Shown here piece after piece: positions 52,109 to 61,625 of a stretch of DNA of 64,000 nt. Origin of the DNA: an uncultured Lachnospiraceae bacterium (GTDB taxonomy: Bacteria; Bacillota; Clostridia; Lachnospirales; Lachnospiraceae); the NCBI GenBank assembly GCA_947631955.1, contig CANRNJ010000007.1, positions 1 to 64,000 on the forward strand. The letters are read 5' to 3'. Below the pieces are notes generated by a model. The model saw only the letters and a list, made by a program, of their open reading frames with translations, had not been told where the DNA came from and did not search any database. Numbering within the stretch: the stretch's first letter is position 1; each line of letters opens with the position of its first letter. Position numbers and translations under genes: made by a program.

Positions 52109-52263
52109 CGGCATGATCCCCACCTGCCTTTATTATAAAATGCAGGAAAGGATTTTACAATAAAATGTTTCCTGTATACACCGATTTTCGTTTGCTTCTT
52201 TCCCATGTCCGGCATCTCTGTGCCCAATTCGCCGATAACCCATCTTCTGTACTTCTGTGCCAC
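52105..52263 (-). pseudogene. 5' relic of an Rpn (PF04754-type) gene
   Basis: The leader and start region (HAEREVQVAQ context, GAGAGG then GTG at 52263) match those of the Rpn gene at 55462, but the frame soon becomes unrelated and stops after 52 codons. It appears that a PF12784-type gene has replaced the body of a PF04754-type gene behind the same leader. Confidence 0.5.
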
Positions 52264-52689
52264 CTGCACCTCTCTTTCCGCGTGGAAAGACAGTGCATTG
52301 TGACCGGAAGGCTCAGACAGCCCCATAGTGATGCGCAAACCGCCCGCCATACGGACAGCACCTATCCACGCTCTGCTGTATTGTTGTCTGTTCTTTTCGT
52401 TGGGATACTTGCTTTGAAAGAAGAGATATCTGACGATATCCTTCAAGCACGATTCCTGTTACGAAACGGCGGAAACAGAATGGATCATACCTTCCGCCAT
52501 ATCCGGCAGCAAGACCTCTGCCGACAACTATACTATAGCAGATATGCAGAAAAACGGCAAGCATTTTATACTGACGCCGCTCCTTGGGCGCAGCTGACGC
52601 TGATGGCTGACATTGGCGTAAAGCAGACGTCTTGCCTGCTTCTGATATAAAGTATGAAATTGTCAAAGTGCAGTTGTAGTGTAAGAAAA

Positions 52690-54240
52690 TCAATTATCTC
52701 CAAACATATGATATGTTGTTGCATAGGCGTATCCGCCCAATTTCTCATATGTGCTTAAATACGGACAAGAAGTGAGCAGCTTATTTAAAACAGACTGTTG
52801 GTCGCAGCTATTGATGATACAGACGATCAACTCCTTATCCGTACAATAATCTTGGCTCTTTATGGCATCCATATTATTGACATTCCAAAAGACGACGCTG
52901 TTATACTTTGATACCTCATCATAAGATGGCTTCACTTTCCAAGCAGTATCATAAATGTACACACAGTTTACATCTCCATATCCCTCCGCCGTACGCAGAA
53001 GAGTTTCCGCATCTTTATATAGATAATCCCAAGTGCACAGTTTCCAGCCGCTCACCAGAGTAATACTCAACAGGACCGCCGCAGCCGTATATCGATACTG
53101 CGGCTGTATCAGCCGTCTGCCCAGTTTGTACAGCAGACAGATCATCCCTGTCAGCGCCACCGCATATACCGGGAAAATATATCTGTCCGTCTTGTAAACT
53201 GCCATCTTGGCTACAAGTAAAAAGTAACAGACGCTTGGCAGGATCAGCACGATCCAGTCAAAGTGTTCCGCCAGCCTTACCCTATGCCGCCATCCCGTTT
53301 GACGGCCGCCGGAAGCCAAAAGCAGAAAAATCAAAATAAATACCGCTAAATATGTGAGGCAGTTTCCGAATACCTCTTTATTCACAATGTCATAAAAAGT
53401 CTTTAACCTCTCTGCATAATCCGAAGCATTGGCCAAATTGCTGATAGATTCCTTACCTCTTTCCCCTCCCAAAAACATATGCCGCAGCATAGCCGGAAAC
53501 ATAAGAACAGAAATGCCGCCCGCCGCTGCCATGGATAAGACAAACATGCCTAACTGCCTATAATTCTTTCTGGCCAACAGGTAAATTCCCATCAGCAGGC
53601 AGCTGAAAAACAAATACACAATGACATAATAATGCGTTAACGCACCCAAGATAGAAACCGTTATGACAATTTCCAACGTCTTTATCGACACCCCGGTTTT
53701 GATCAGTTTGATCATCAGATAGGTAATATATGTCACAAAGAACAACGCCATAACGTACATCCGTAAGAAGGCCATGTTGGATAATATTCCGGCAGAAACG
53801 GCAAAGGCAAGGGAAACAGCCAAAACAGCACTGTCGCTGTGCGTCATTTCCGCAGCGATCCTCCGAATACACCACAGGGTCAGCGCGGCAAAAACAATAT
53901 TGATAATCCCGGCATACCAGATGCTGAACGTTTCCGGAAACAGGGAACATATCATATGTAAAAGCAGATAATAGAGCGGCGGGTGGGTATCCTGGCTCTG
54001 ATTATACCAGACATTGAGGGCATTGAACCTCTGTCCGGGCTGTACCGTCATATATTCTAAATAGGCCTCCTCTGCCGGTTCATATATTTTCCCCTCTTCT
54101 GCCTGATTTGTCCCTGCGCAGTTAGCCAATTCATAAGACCATATTTCATCTACATTAAAATTTTTTTTCGCTAAAATCACAAATATCAAGGCAATAATTA
54201 GAACTATATAAACCCAAGCTGATTTTATCATTTTCTTCAT
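52690..54240 (-). CDS. GT-C type membrane glycosyltransferase, copy 1
   Basis: About 516 aa; I chose the ATG at 54240 (MKKMIKSAW) because the upstream 15 codons lie in the terminal repeat of Rpn element 2. It has about 11 TM helices and the first-loop acidic motif NVDEIWSYELAN, typical of the DE motif of lipid-linked-sugar dependent (GT-C/PMT-like) enzymes. It is homologous along its length to the split gene at 61626-63570, with several hundred bp near identical, but lacks that gene's lectin tail and G-tract. Confidence 0.8.
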   Translation of the reverse strand: MKKMIKSAWVYIVLIIALIFVILAKKNFNVDEIWSYELANCAGTNQAEEGKIYEPAEEAYLEYMTVQPGQRFNALNVWYNQSQDTHPPLYYLLLHMICSLFPETFSIWYAGIINIVFAALTLWCIRRIAAEMTHSDSAVLAVSLAFAVSAGILSNMAFLRMYVMALFFVTYITYLMIKLIKTGVSIKTLEIVITVSILGALTHYYVIVYLFFSCLLMGIYLLARKNYRQLGMFVLSMAAAGGISVLMFPAMLRHMFLGGERGKESISNLANASDYAERLKTFYDIVNKEVFGNCLTYLAVFILIFLLLASGGRQTGWRHRVRLAEHFDWIVLILPSVCYFLLVAKMAVYKTDRYIFPVYAVALTGMICLLYKLGRRLIQPQYRYTAAAVLLSITLVSGWKLCTWDYLYKDAETLLRTAEGYGDVNCVYIYDTAWKVKPSYDEVSKYNSVVFWNVNNMDAIKSQDYCTDKELIVCIINSCDQQSVLNKLLTSCPYLSTYEKLGGYAYATTYHMFGDN

Positions 54241-54260
54241 ACTTGCAGCCCCCGGCAAAA

Positions 54261-54301
54261 GATCCTGACATAAAGATAATTTCATACTTTATATCAGGAT
54301 C
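54261..54301. repeat. Palindromic end of Rpn element 2
   Basis: GATCCTGACATAAAG and CTTTATATCAGGATC form a near-perfect hairpin. Positions 54278-54297 are identical to the left end of element 1. Confidence 0.75.
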
Positions 54302-55829
54302 CTTCCCTGCCGCTCACTATGATCTTATTCGTTTCATATGCCTGTATTCTTCTGCCGCTGTGCGCAGATACCGCATCTTTTACGCAGATGTACGCCGTAT
54401 TCCTTATACCGCACCTTCATAATATTTTCTAATTTCCCCGCGGGTACGATCGGCGTATTCCGCGTTTTTGATCACAGCATCATATACCGCATCAAAATCA
54501 GGCAGGATAGGTTTCAAAGTTCTGACTAGAGCCGCAAGTCCCTCTTCCAAGCCTTCCGCTCTGGCTTCACGCCTCGTCGCCTGCACATCATATCCTTTAA
54601 AGTTTGCAAATAACTCGCCCACCTTACGCTCCTTTACCTGATCCGCAAACCGACGCGCCTCTTCTTTCGGCACATTCAGTCTGCCAAGCAGGATTTCCAC
54701 TACCTGTCCTATGATACGCAGCAGATACTCCGGGGTCTGTGCCGTCACCTTTTCCAGATATTCCGCCGGCACCTCCTCCTGCAGAACAGTGAAGTCTGCC
54801 GTTTTCTGCAGGCGGTTCAGCATCATCACGATGGAGAGTTCATCTTCCTTCTCCATCAGCATCCGGTTGGTGTACCGGTTCAGCTGCACCATAAGGCATC
54901 TGTAGTCCGGGATATACCCGCCAAGCATATCGCTTAAGTACACCCTCTCATGGAGCCTTGACGCTGCCGTCCACCTGCCGTTTCTCTCGTAGTAGACAAT
55001 GGGCAGGACCGGCGGATAGCGGAACCCTTTTGTCCTGCTGATGCCTGCCTGTTTCCGCTCCTGCTCTTTCTCATAGTCTTCCCAGATGAACACTATGTAC
55101 CGCAGTATCTGCATGACTACATTATAATCCACCTGTGCTTTATGTTCAATAAGAGAAATAAGATAAAACGGTATTTCATCATTTCCCTTGTTTTTCAAAC
55201 GGATGCGTTTCACCACGTCTGAATCTCTCTCCTCCGTGAACAGATGGACAAAGCGTTCCGTTTCGTCTGTGATGTCTTCCGGCTGCACATCCTTTAACAG
55301 CGGGATATCCACATAACCCCGCAGGAACTGGGCGCAGAGGATGGGATCCTCAAAGATGAGCTTGGCAGAATTATCCCGCAGTCTGGTATTCTGCACATCA
55401 GGATCCCCTTTGGCGCCCTGTCTGCTTCTTACGTTTCTGGTTTGGTTTGTCTGCTGTGCCACTTGCACCTCTCTTTCCGCATGGGAAAAGAAAAAGCTTG
55501 TCCCACGCTCTGCTATGTGTTGTCTGTTCTTTTCGCTGGGATGTCTGTTCTTGAATGAAGATGACACCGCATCTTCTCAGATGAAAGTCATATCTTCTGA
55601 ACTCGATTCCTATTACGACACGGCGGGATGGACAAACATCTTATCCTTCCGCCATACCCGGCAGCAAGAACGCTGCCGACAGAAACACTATAACAGATGC
55701 GCATATGAATTGCAAGCGGTTTTACGTCTACAATTATACATAGCTGTTGGATTACAATACATAGCAGGTCTGGCTTGAAGATCGCACAAGTCAAGATCTG
55801 TAACTGTTCCTGATATAAAGTATGAAATT
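54278..55829. mobile_element. Rpn element 2 bounded by 20-bp inverted repeats
   Basis: Identical 20-bp ends at 54278-54297 and 55810-55829 (inverted) bound 1.55 kb with one PF04754-type Rpn gene. The leader region (about 55460-55710) is homologous to 52260-52560 in element 1. Like element 1, it ends about 40 bp before the start codon of a co-directional membrane-protein gene. Confidence 0.6.
54404..55462 (-). CDS. Rpn family nuclease (PF04754-type)
   Basis: About 352 aa from a GTG at 55462 (AGAGAGG 5 nt upstream). The open frame extends 35 codons further but only through leader sequence shared with element 1. The core LISLIEHKAQVDYNVVMQILRYIVFIWEDY fits the E-H-K/Q...R..RY pattern of the family, and the C-terminal part contains the RREARAEGLEEG motif. 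It is related by family to the gene at 51296 but not its close paralogue. It is inside element 2. Confidence 0.85.
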   Translation of the reverse strand: MAQQTNQTRNVRSRQGAKGDPDVQNTRLRDNSAKLIFEDPILCAQFLRGYVDIPLLKDVQPEDITDETERFVHLFTEERDSDVVKRIRLKNKGNDEIPFYLISLIEHKAQVDYNVVMQILRYIVFIWEDYEKEQERKQAGISRTKGFRYPPVLPIVYYERNGRWTAASRLHERVYLSDMLGGYIPDYRCLMVQLNRYTNRMLMEKEDELSIVMMLNRLQKTADFTVLQEEVPAEYLEKVTAQTPEYLLRIIGQVVEILLGRLNVPKEEARRFADQVKERKVGELFANFKGYDVQATRREARAEGLEEGLAALVRTLKPILPDFDAVYDAVIKNAEYADRTRGEIRKYYEGAV

Positions 55830-55870
55830 GTCAATGTGCGGTACTGCACTTCTTTCTTCACAGCTATATC

Positions 55871-55897
55871 TAAACACGCAGTATTTACGCGTGTTTA
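55871..55897. repeat. Perfect 9-bp inverted repeat TAAACACGC-N9-GCGTGTTTA
   Basis: Lies in the 250-bp gap between Rpn element 2 and the AT-rich two-gene module. No T-run follows, so a terminator role is uncertain. The remaining gap sequence shows no gene I can support. Confidence 0.5.
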
Positions 55898-56080
55898 AAT
55901 CTATTTTCATGGCAAGGTGCCATCTTTTTAAACAAAATAAATTAGCTTTGCTTCTCTTATTCGAAACATCTTTGAGGAACTGTCATAGGAACTCAATATA
56001 TTTCCCCATTTAATAAATAAACTGCCCAGTGCCTCTTTAAGCAGCCAAAAACACTGCCAACGATTACGACACAATAGATG

Positions 56081-56527
56081 CTACCTTTTTCCGTGCCTGC
56101 CACCCGTACCGCTTCCATCATCATCTTCCTTTCCTTTTTTTTGCAACTTTTGTAAATTAGCAAATCCTCTCTTTCTATGCGCTACTGCCCCAAAATTAAA
56201 ACTCTCTGATTTCCTCTTGTCAACTATGATAGGTATATCATGCCCCATATATGTATTATCAAGTTGTTTTCTCAGTTCATGCGCAAGCACATTGACAGAC
56301 ATTGAATCTGGCACAATGACTTTCAATTCTCCTTCAACTCTTTTAAGATTGTCTGCTTTTGCCTCGCTACTTAATATTTTTATAGTTCTGCATTGCTGAG
56401 CTCTAGTTTTTCTTTTTATAACGTTATTTACAATCTGCTCAGCCAGTTGTCTTTCATTTACATCTGTATTATTTTCAACTGTTGTACATTTCCTAACAAT
56501 CGTTCCTAATCTTTTTTTATCGCTCAC
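56081..56527 (-). CDS. Hypothetical protein, second gene of an AT-rich two-gene module
   Basis: About 148 aa from a GTG at 56527 (GAGGAG 7 nt upstream); an ATG at 56542 overlapping the previous stop is an alternative. No recognisable domain. It has a Lys/Arg-rich middle (IKRKTRAQQCRTIKIL), a region that may be globular (VIVPDSMSVNVLAHELRKQLDNTYMGHDIPIIVDKRK) and a Gly/Asp/Arg-rich end. It is translationally coupled to the membrane protein upstream, so they probably act together. Confidence 0.55.
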   Translation of the reverse strand: MSDKKRLGTIVRKCTTVENNTDVNERQLAEQIVNNVIKRKTRAQQCRTIKILSSEAKADNLKRVEGELKVIVPDSMSVNVLAHELRKQLDNTYMGHDIPIIVDKRKSESFNFGAVAHRKRGFANLQKLQKKGKEDDDGSGTGGRHGKR

Positions 56528-56538
56528 TATCTTTCTCC

Positions 56539-57198
56539 TCATTTGCAGCAAAAACCTAAAATGATAAATACAACAAACAGCAACATCCAAATTACGTGCT
56601 TCATCAAATAATTATACTTTTTTTCATTGGCTGCCTCATTTTTCTCCCACACTGTAGTATTAGAATCCAAAAGTTTTACCAACAACATATTTTTATCTTC
56701 CACCGCGCATCTGAAATTTTCATCCCTGCGGTCAAATAGAAATTTGCTGTATGGATTGTATAATAACACCAAAATTATATATACCAAAGACCCTATTCCA
56801 AAAATTGTTAAGCCGACCAATATAATACTATTACTGACCCTTGTGCCTATACTTGATGAAGCGTCCACAATATTTTTAAAAAGTACCAACAGCATATCAT
56901 GTTGCAACATTGATGCCACCAAAACACCCCATAAAGCAATCATAAATCCTGCTTTATTTTCTATCGTCTGTTTCATAGAATACTGTAATTCAATATCTCT
57001 TATTGTGAGATCTAACAATTTTTCTATTGCCGTATCATCTGTTCCTTTTATACTCAATAATTTATAAACATATTTTTCTCTTTCTATCTTTTCAATCTTA
57101 TCCTTTGCAGGGGTTTTATCTATGCCATACTTATTGGCATATTTTTCAAAAATCATCTCTTGTGCATCAGTTAAATTCATTTCATCTTTTCTTTCCAT
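56539..57198 (-). CDS. Hypothetical membrane protein with N-terminal helical domain
   Basis: About 219 aa from the ATG at 57198 (GAGGA 8 nt upstream). Residues 1-80 are helical and charged; about three TM segments follow (NKAGFMIALWGVLVASML; NSIILVGLTIFGIGSLVYIILVLL; VIWMLLFVVFIILGFCC). The layout resembles SLATT or Pycsar-type membrane effectors from defence systems, but I see no diagnostic motif and no nucleotide cyclase next to it. The base composition is much more AT-rich than the Tad region, fitting horizontal transfer. Confidence 0.55.
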   Translation of the reverse strand: MERKDEMNLTDAQEMIFEKYANKYGIDKTPAKDKIEKIEREKYVYKLLSIKGTDDTAIEKLLDLTIRDIELQYSMKQTIENKAGFMIALWGVLVASMLQHDMLLVLFKNIVDASSSIGTRVSNSIILVGLTIFGIGSLVYIILVLLYNPYSKFLFDRRDENFRCAVEDKNMLLVKLLDSNTTVWEKNEAANEKKYNYLMKHVIWMLLFVVFIILGFCCK

Positions 57199-57273
57199 AA
57201 AAATAATCCTCATTTTGACAAGTTTCTCTGCAACACCCTCATATATATATTAAAATATCCCATATATACTTCC

Positions 57274-57282
57274 ATTATAACA
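57274..57282 (-). promoter_or_regulatory. Extended -10 promoter candidate for the two-gene module
   Basis: TGTTATAAT on the minus strand, about 76 bp before the ATG at 57198. There is no good -35 hexamer, which extended -10 promoters can lack. Confidence 0.45.
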
Positions 57283-57568
57283 ATCGGCTAACACACTACT
57301 ATGTACCCAAACAGTAGCCAAAAATTCTATTTTTTGTCCATAACAAATTCTGCTTACCTGTCAAGTCCATTTACATTTTCCATATCTGGCTCCTTGATAC
57401 TTTTTTACTTTTTTATTAACTTTAATCTTGTACAAAATAGTCTCAACTTATTACAGGTTGAGATTTCACTGATGTTTTTTCAACTATATAATAATGAATT
57501 GTCATTTCTATCCCCCGTCTAAGGCCACACGATATCCTTCAAAATAACAGCTATTTAGTGTCTGCTCA
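57283..57568. other. AT-rich gap between the two-gene module and the dead IS
   Basis: About 285 bp with only a low-complexity plus-strand frame (F/S/L-rich) that has no ribosome site. I see nothing here I can support as a gene. Confidence 0.4.
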
Positions 57569-58975
57569 TTAAACCCCAGTACAAAAGCATGACTCTGACA
57601 TCGTGCTTTCCAACAGGTTTTTCCACCATATGCGCCTTAAAAATTTCAATATCACCATACAGTGCAAAATACTGCCTGCCAGACGGCTGACATTCATCGC
57701 CACGATAGACAGCGCTATGGAACTGCGCATAGTCATATCCAGTTTTATATGCAGAAGCCCAAGTCCATAGCAGCGCTTCGCCAAGCTAAATCCCCGCTTC
57801 ACTTCGATCCGGTCTGTGTAGGACTGCTTCTTTTCCTCAGATGTCAGCTTCTTTGACCTGTCCAGTGCCGGACCGGACATACTTATTCCGTCCGCTTTGC
57901 AGTACGCCCTGTTTTTTCGCATCCTATAAATCTGATCAACCAACACTCTTTCGGGATATCTTCCTGTGCGCGCACGATATTTTTCAACCGCATGGATAAG
58001 GACATCCCTTTCGTTGTAGGCACCAAAAGACAGTTTCTCTAACCGAGCAATGCCTTTCTCCTCTATGCTCATATCAAGTTTTGCGCCAAACTCCACCGGA
58101 GATCTTGCCCCCCCCCGACGATTGGACGGATATATGGCTAGCTGATGCTCACGATCCTGTCTTTTACACTGTGGACTTTGTTATCATACATATATTGCTG
58201 CTGTTCCAACAGTTCCCGAATCACTTAAAGACGCTCCGTCTGTTTTGGTTCCAGAGATACTTCTTTCTGTGGAAGGAACAGATCGATATTGCCAAGATTA
58301 CGCTTCACATACTGGATCTGTATCTTTATGGCTTTTCTAATCTTTTTGGCTGTTCGCTTTCTGCATTTGGCAAGACTCAGGTAATCCTTTCTGGCATCTG
58401 ACGGTACATATGTGACTTGCAATACTGGAATCTGGAGCAGATATCGTCAATGCGGCTTTCTAAGTTCTCCCGTGCTTCTTTCAGGAGATTAATGTCCTGT
58501 GGAAACGCTGTCTGCTGCAGCGACATGTTGCATCTAGCATCAGGGTCCCTTTGTTCCCAACGGGTGTACCTCCGCTTTCTTCCTCTCTGCCAGCGTTTTC
58601 CATTGGCGGATCATCCTCCGGTGTGTTGTAAGCAATGACCATCTCATTGATATCACCGAGAATGTCGTCCGTAAGGCGTTTCCGGAACTCCACCAAAAGG
58701 GACTGGCAAAAGGCTCTTTATCCTGATATCCGAGAAGTCCGATGAAAAACTGATAATACATAATACAGGTTCTCACCGGTCTGTTCCACCAGTTCCCTGT
58801 CCGGATACTCATACTGTTTGTGGATGATCAGGGAACCAAGAGCTGTTTGCAGCGGCTTAGCCAGCATTCCCTTTGTGCAGGAAAACAGCGCAGCGTGCTT
58901 TTCCTCGATCTCATTCCACGGGATTGCAGCAGCCTTTTTCACCCACCGGTTTTCCGGGTTCATCTTGAGTCCCAT
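57569..58975 (-). pseudogene. Broken IS5/IS1182-type DDE transposase
   Basis: The minus strand holds pieces of one transposase in several frames: NPENRWVKKAAAIPWNEIEEKHAALFSCTKGMLAKPLQTALGSLII at the 5' end, VEFRKRLTDDIL.. in the middle, and VEFGAKLDMSIEEKGIARLEKLSFGAYNE...GLGLLHIKLDM at the 3' end. There are several frameshifts and a TAG in place of Gln (before PYIRPIV), and the N-terminus is truncated. A nine-G tract at 58108-58116 is also one base out of frame. It is not expected to move by itself. I could not find its terminal repeats. Confidence 0.75.
58108..58116 (-). repeat. G9 homopolymer in the dead transposase
   Basis: Nine C on the plus strand. Ten G would join the PIV and ARSPVEFGA codons in frame, but other lesions remain. 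Confidence 0.85.
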
Positions 58976-59159
58976 GGGCTAGTTAAAATCTGATTATATA
59001 CTTTATGATGCCAAATAGTAGCTATAAAGTCAGTATTTCATACATTTTAAGCTATTTATGTTTACGCTAAGCAGACCCTAAATTAAATCAATTATGCCTA
59101 TCGGAGCGTTCACCAAATCGGGCAGGGACTTGACCAGACCCACAATTCCGAAAAGGGAC

Positions 59160-59640
59160 TATATAACTACTCCCAAGTACACATTTTCCAATCATTCACT
59201 AACATCATACTTAGCAAGACAGCCGCAACTGTATATTAATACCGCCGTTGTATCGGCCACCTTCCTACATAGAAGCATATCGCGCAGTAGCACGTATCCC
59301 ACACATTCCTGCATATAATCTACCATCTGATAGAATACTCCAGAAGTATAACAGCCTCACCCGTCGCCCACAAATCGCGAATTTTTCAAATGCCTGATAC
59401 ATGCTAGTGCTTCCAAACAGGCCGAATGCCGCGTTGGAAAACCGAAACCACCACTCAATCTCAGAAATCATCGGCCAGATGTGCATGACAACGTTATAAA
59501 GCGGCGGCTAAGATGTCAATACTACTCCACTGCATATATCTTTTTCAAAATTCACTTTGGGAACAACAAACTCTGCCGCCTCTCTAAATCCCAGAGATGT
59601 GTTCGTCAATTTCTACACGACGACCAAAACCAACGTACCC
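59160..59640 (-). pseudogene. Relic of a GT-C glycosyltransferase
   Basis: PPLYNVVMHIWPMISEIEWWFRFSNAAFGLFG on the minus strand (about 59390-59510) matches the first luminal loop and second TM of GT-C enzymes. A TAG interrupts the preceding codons. Sequence from about 59160 to 59260 resembles the C-terminal TM region of the neighbouring copies (compare around 53030-53110). The middle is deleted. It shows that more glycosyltransferase genes once stood here. Confidence 0.55.
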
Positions 59641-59676
59641 ATTTCTCCTGACATGGTTTTTATAGTATACCATCCT

Positions 59677-61509
59677 CTAGGCTTCTTCATATCCCATCAA
59701 TTTTATCAGCTCACTATACTTTGGATTTTTGCAATACAAATATTCATTCTTGTCCAACATAAAACAAGCATACTCCTTTGGCAAAAATTCTGTTATTTCT
59801 CCGTATGAAAAAATAATATCTGTCAATGAGATATCATCTTTTGACCCAGGTATAATATGCAAATCATAATTTAAGAATTGATAGATATACCACACCTGAT
59901 GATTTGTATTATTTCGTGCATCTACAACACAAACATCCATATTATCTGTTATAATATTATTATGTAACTGTTCCATAACGCTACAGCTAGCGTTTACATA
60001 TCCCAGTATATTGTTTTCATTACGCAATATATTATTTTCAAATATTTCCATCCGCTCATACCCGGTAAACACAATACCTAACAATAACAGATTTATTACA
60101 AATGCTTTTCTATGACGACAAAACATCCATATAAGAGCTATCACGAACAGTATCTGGAACATTTTATACCATATTTCCAAATTGTTCTGCGTTTCTGAAG
60201 GAAGCAAAACGATTGCTATAAAAAATTCCATATTATCTTTCGTTTCTCGGACATATGGTAATATTATATTTATCCAAAATAATAACAATCCACAGAAAAC
60301 AACCATAGTCTGTATACGTGCTTTTTCCCAGATATCCCAATAATTCCATGCAATAACAAGAGCCGTCATTACAAAGACAGGGACATAACTGCCCATATAT
60401 CTCATATAGGTGAATGCCTTATAAGCATATGCATAATTTAATCCCCCTTTTATTAGTTGCGAATAAACCTCTACTCCCCATGTAATGCTTTGGCCGCATA
60501 TTGTCAGCCAAATCATTAGACCATACAATACGCCTAATATCAAAAGGTATATTTCTTTCATTTGTAATCTTTTTTTATTTTTAATACAATAAACTATAAA
60601 AAGTGCAAATATTACAAAGGAAATTACAAATATACCGCCGGACAGCGAAAAGGCAGTAAAACATTGTCCCAAAATAATCATAATCATACTTTTGACCATT
60701 GTAAAATCAATTGCTATTTTAGAAAATGATGCAGCTACCGTTTCTCCAAGAGATGCATTTCTAACAGTTTCACTTGCCCATCCCCACTGCTGATACATCT
60801 TTAGTAAAAATTCAATCACTAAAAATCCTACTGTCATACTAATCCAGAAATATTTAGAAACCAGCTTTTTATGAAATAAGAACCAACAAATACCACACGT
60901 TAATATCCATGCAATCATATATGTCACTGCTCTTGAATGTATAGTCAACATATATAATAATAGTGATAACAGCATCCCTTCATATCTGATTCTTTTGCTT
61001 GTCGTATCATCAATTAACCTTAAAATCAAATATGCAAATAGCCAACCACATAATAAATAAATGTCCTCATTCCGTGCTCTTGTTATGGATGTTGAAAAAA
61101 TCGACATACTCCCACATGTGCTGGCAATTATTATTTTTGCTATTCGACTTTCCATTTTAAAAAATTGGTTTAAGATAGAATAACAAATAACCCCAGTGAA
61201 TCCAATCAATACTGCATTTACTGATAATATAATGCGATAGATTGACATCGCTGGAATCCCAAACTTAAACAGTGGCGAAAATAAAAATAGATAACCAATC
61301 CCATAATATCCTGCATTTGATACCACATCTCGCCAATCATATCCTGCCAAAAAAGCTGCAACAGAAATTGCCGAAACCTCGTCAGAAATAGTATTGATCA
61401 TAATAGAGTTCAATGCTATTATGAATTTTGGTATGAAACATATAAAAAAAATAATGATTTTGTCTACTATAACTGATTTTTTTACATGCCATGTTATATG
61501 CAACCGCAT
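59677..61509 (-). CDS. Polytopic membrane protein, probable GT-C glycosyltransferase
   Basis: A 610-aa AT-rich gene with about 12 TM helices. The first extracytoplasmic loop has ISDEVSAISVAAFLAGYDW, an acidic Asp-Glu pair in the place of the GT-C catalytic loop, and the C-terminus carries a soluble domain. It is not closely similar to the two related copies nearby. The base composition differs from the region before 49 kb, suggesting recent acquisition. The sugar and acceptor are unknown. Confidence 0.65.
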   Translation of the reverse strand: MRLHITWHVKKSVIVDKIIIFFICFIPKFIIALNSIMINTISDEVSAISVAAFLAGYDWRDVVSNAGYYGIGYLFLFSPLFKFGIPAMSIYRIILSVNAVLIGFTGVICYSILNQFFKMESRIAKIIIASTCGSMSIFSTSITRARNEDIYLLCGWLFAYLILRLIDDTTSKRIRYEGMLLSLLLYMLTIHSRAVTYMIAWILTCGICWFLFHKKLVSKYFWISMTVGFLVIEFLLKMYQQWGWASETVRNASLGETVAASFSKIAIDFTMVKSMIMIILGQCFTAFSLSGGIFVISFVIFALFIVYCIKNKKRLQMKEIYLLILGVLYGLMIWLTICGQSITWGVEVYSQLIKGGLNYAYAYKAFTYMRYMGSYVPVFVMTALVIAWNYWDIWEKARIQTMVVFCGLLLFWINIILPYVRETKDNMEFFIAIVLLPSETQNNLEIWYKMFQILFVIALIWMFCRHRKAFVINLLLLGIVFTGYERMEIFENNILRNENNILGYVNASCSVMEQLHNNIITDNMDVCVVDARNNTNHQVWYIYQFLNYDLHIIPGSKDDISLTDIIFSYGEITEFLPKEYACFMLDKNEYLYCKNPKYSELIKLMGYEEA

Positions 61510-61625
61510 ACTATTACCTCATTCCGTCTATAATTACTTGAATAAATAGGCAAAGGGGCTTTTCGGATATTACACAGGCTTTGCGATATATCCCCAAACA
61601 CATAGTCCTTTCAACTATAAAAAAG

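Larger units (their letters stand above)
51195..52661. mobile_element. Rpn element 1 bounded by 20-bp inverted repeats
   Basis: AATTTCATACTTTATATCAG at 51195-51214 and its exact reverse complement at 52642-52661 bound a 1.47-kb segment containing one Rpn-type nuclease gene and a relic of a second. The same 20-bp ends bound a second Rpn gene at 54278-55829. This suggests a mobile unit; I did not identify clear target duplications. Confidence 0.6.

Noticed and set aside
54150..54180. A8/T8 tract in the glycosyltransferase start considered as another phase switch
   Set aside because: The run is short for A/T tracts, the frame is intact in both paralogues, and such runs are common in AT-rich codons (Lys-Lys-Asn).
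57301..57522. 73-codon plus-strand frame in the AT-rich gap
   Set aside because: Low complexity (S/F/L/N) with no ribosome site; it looks like chance opening in AT-rich sequence.
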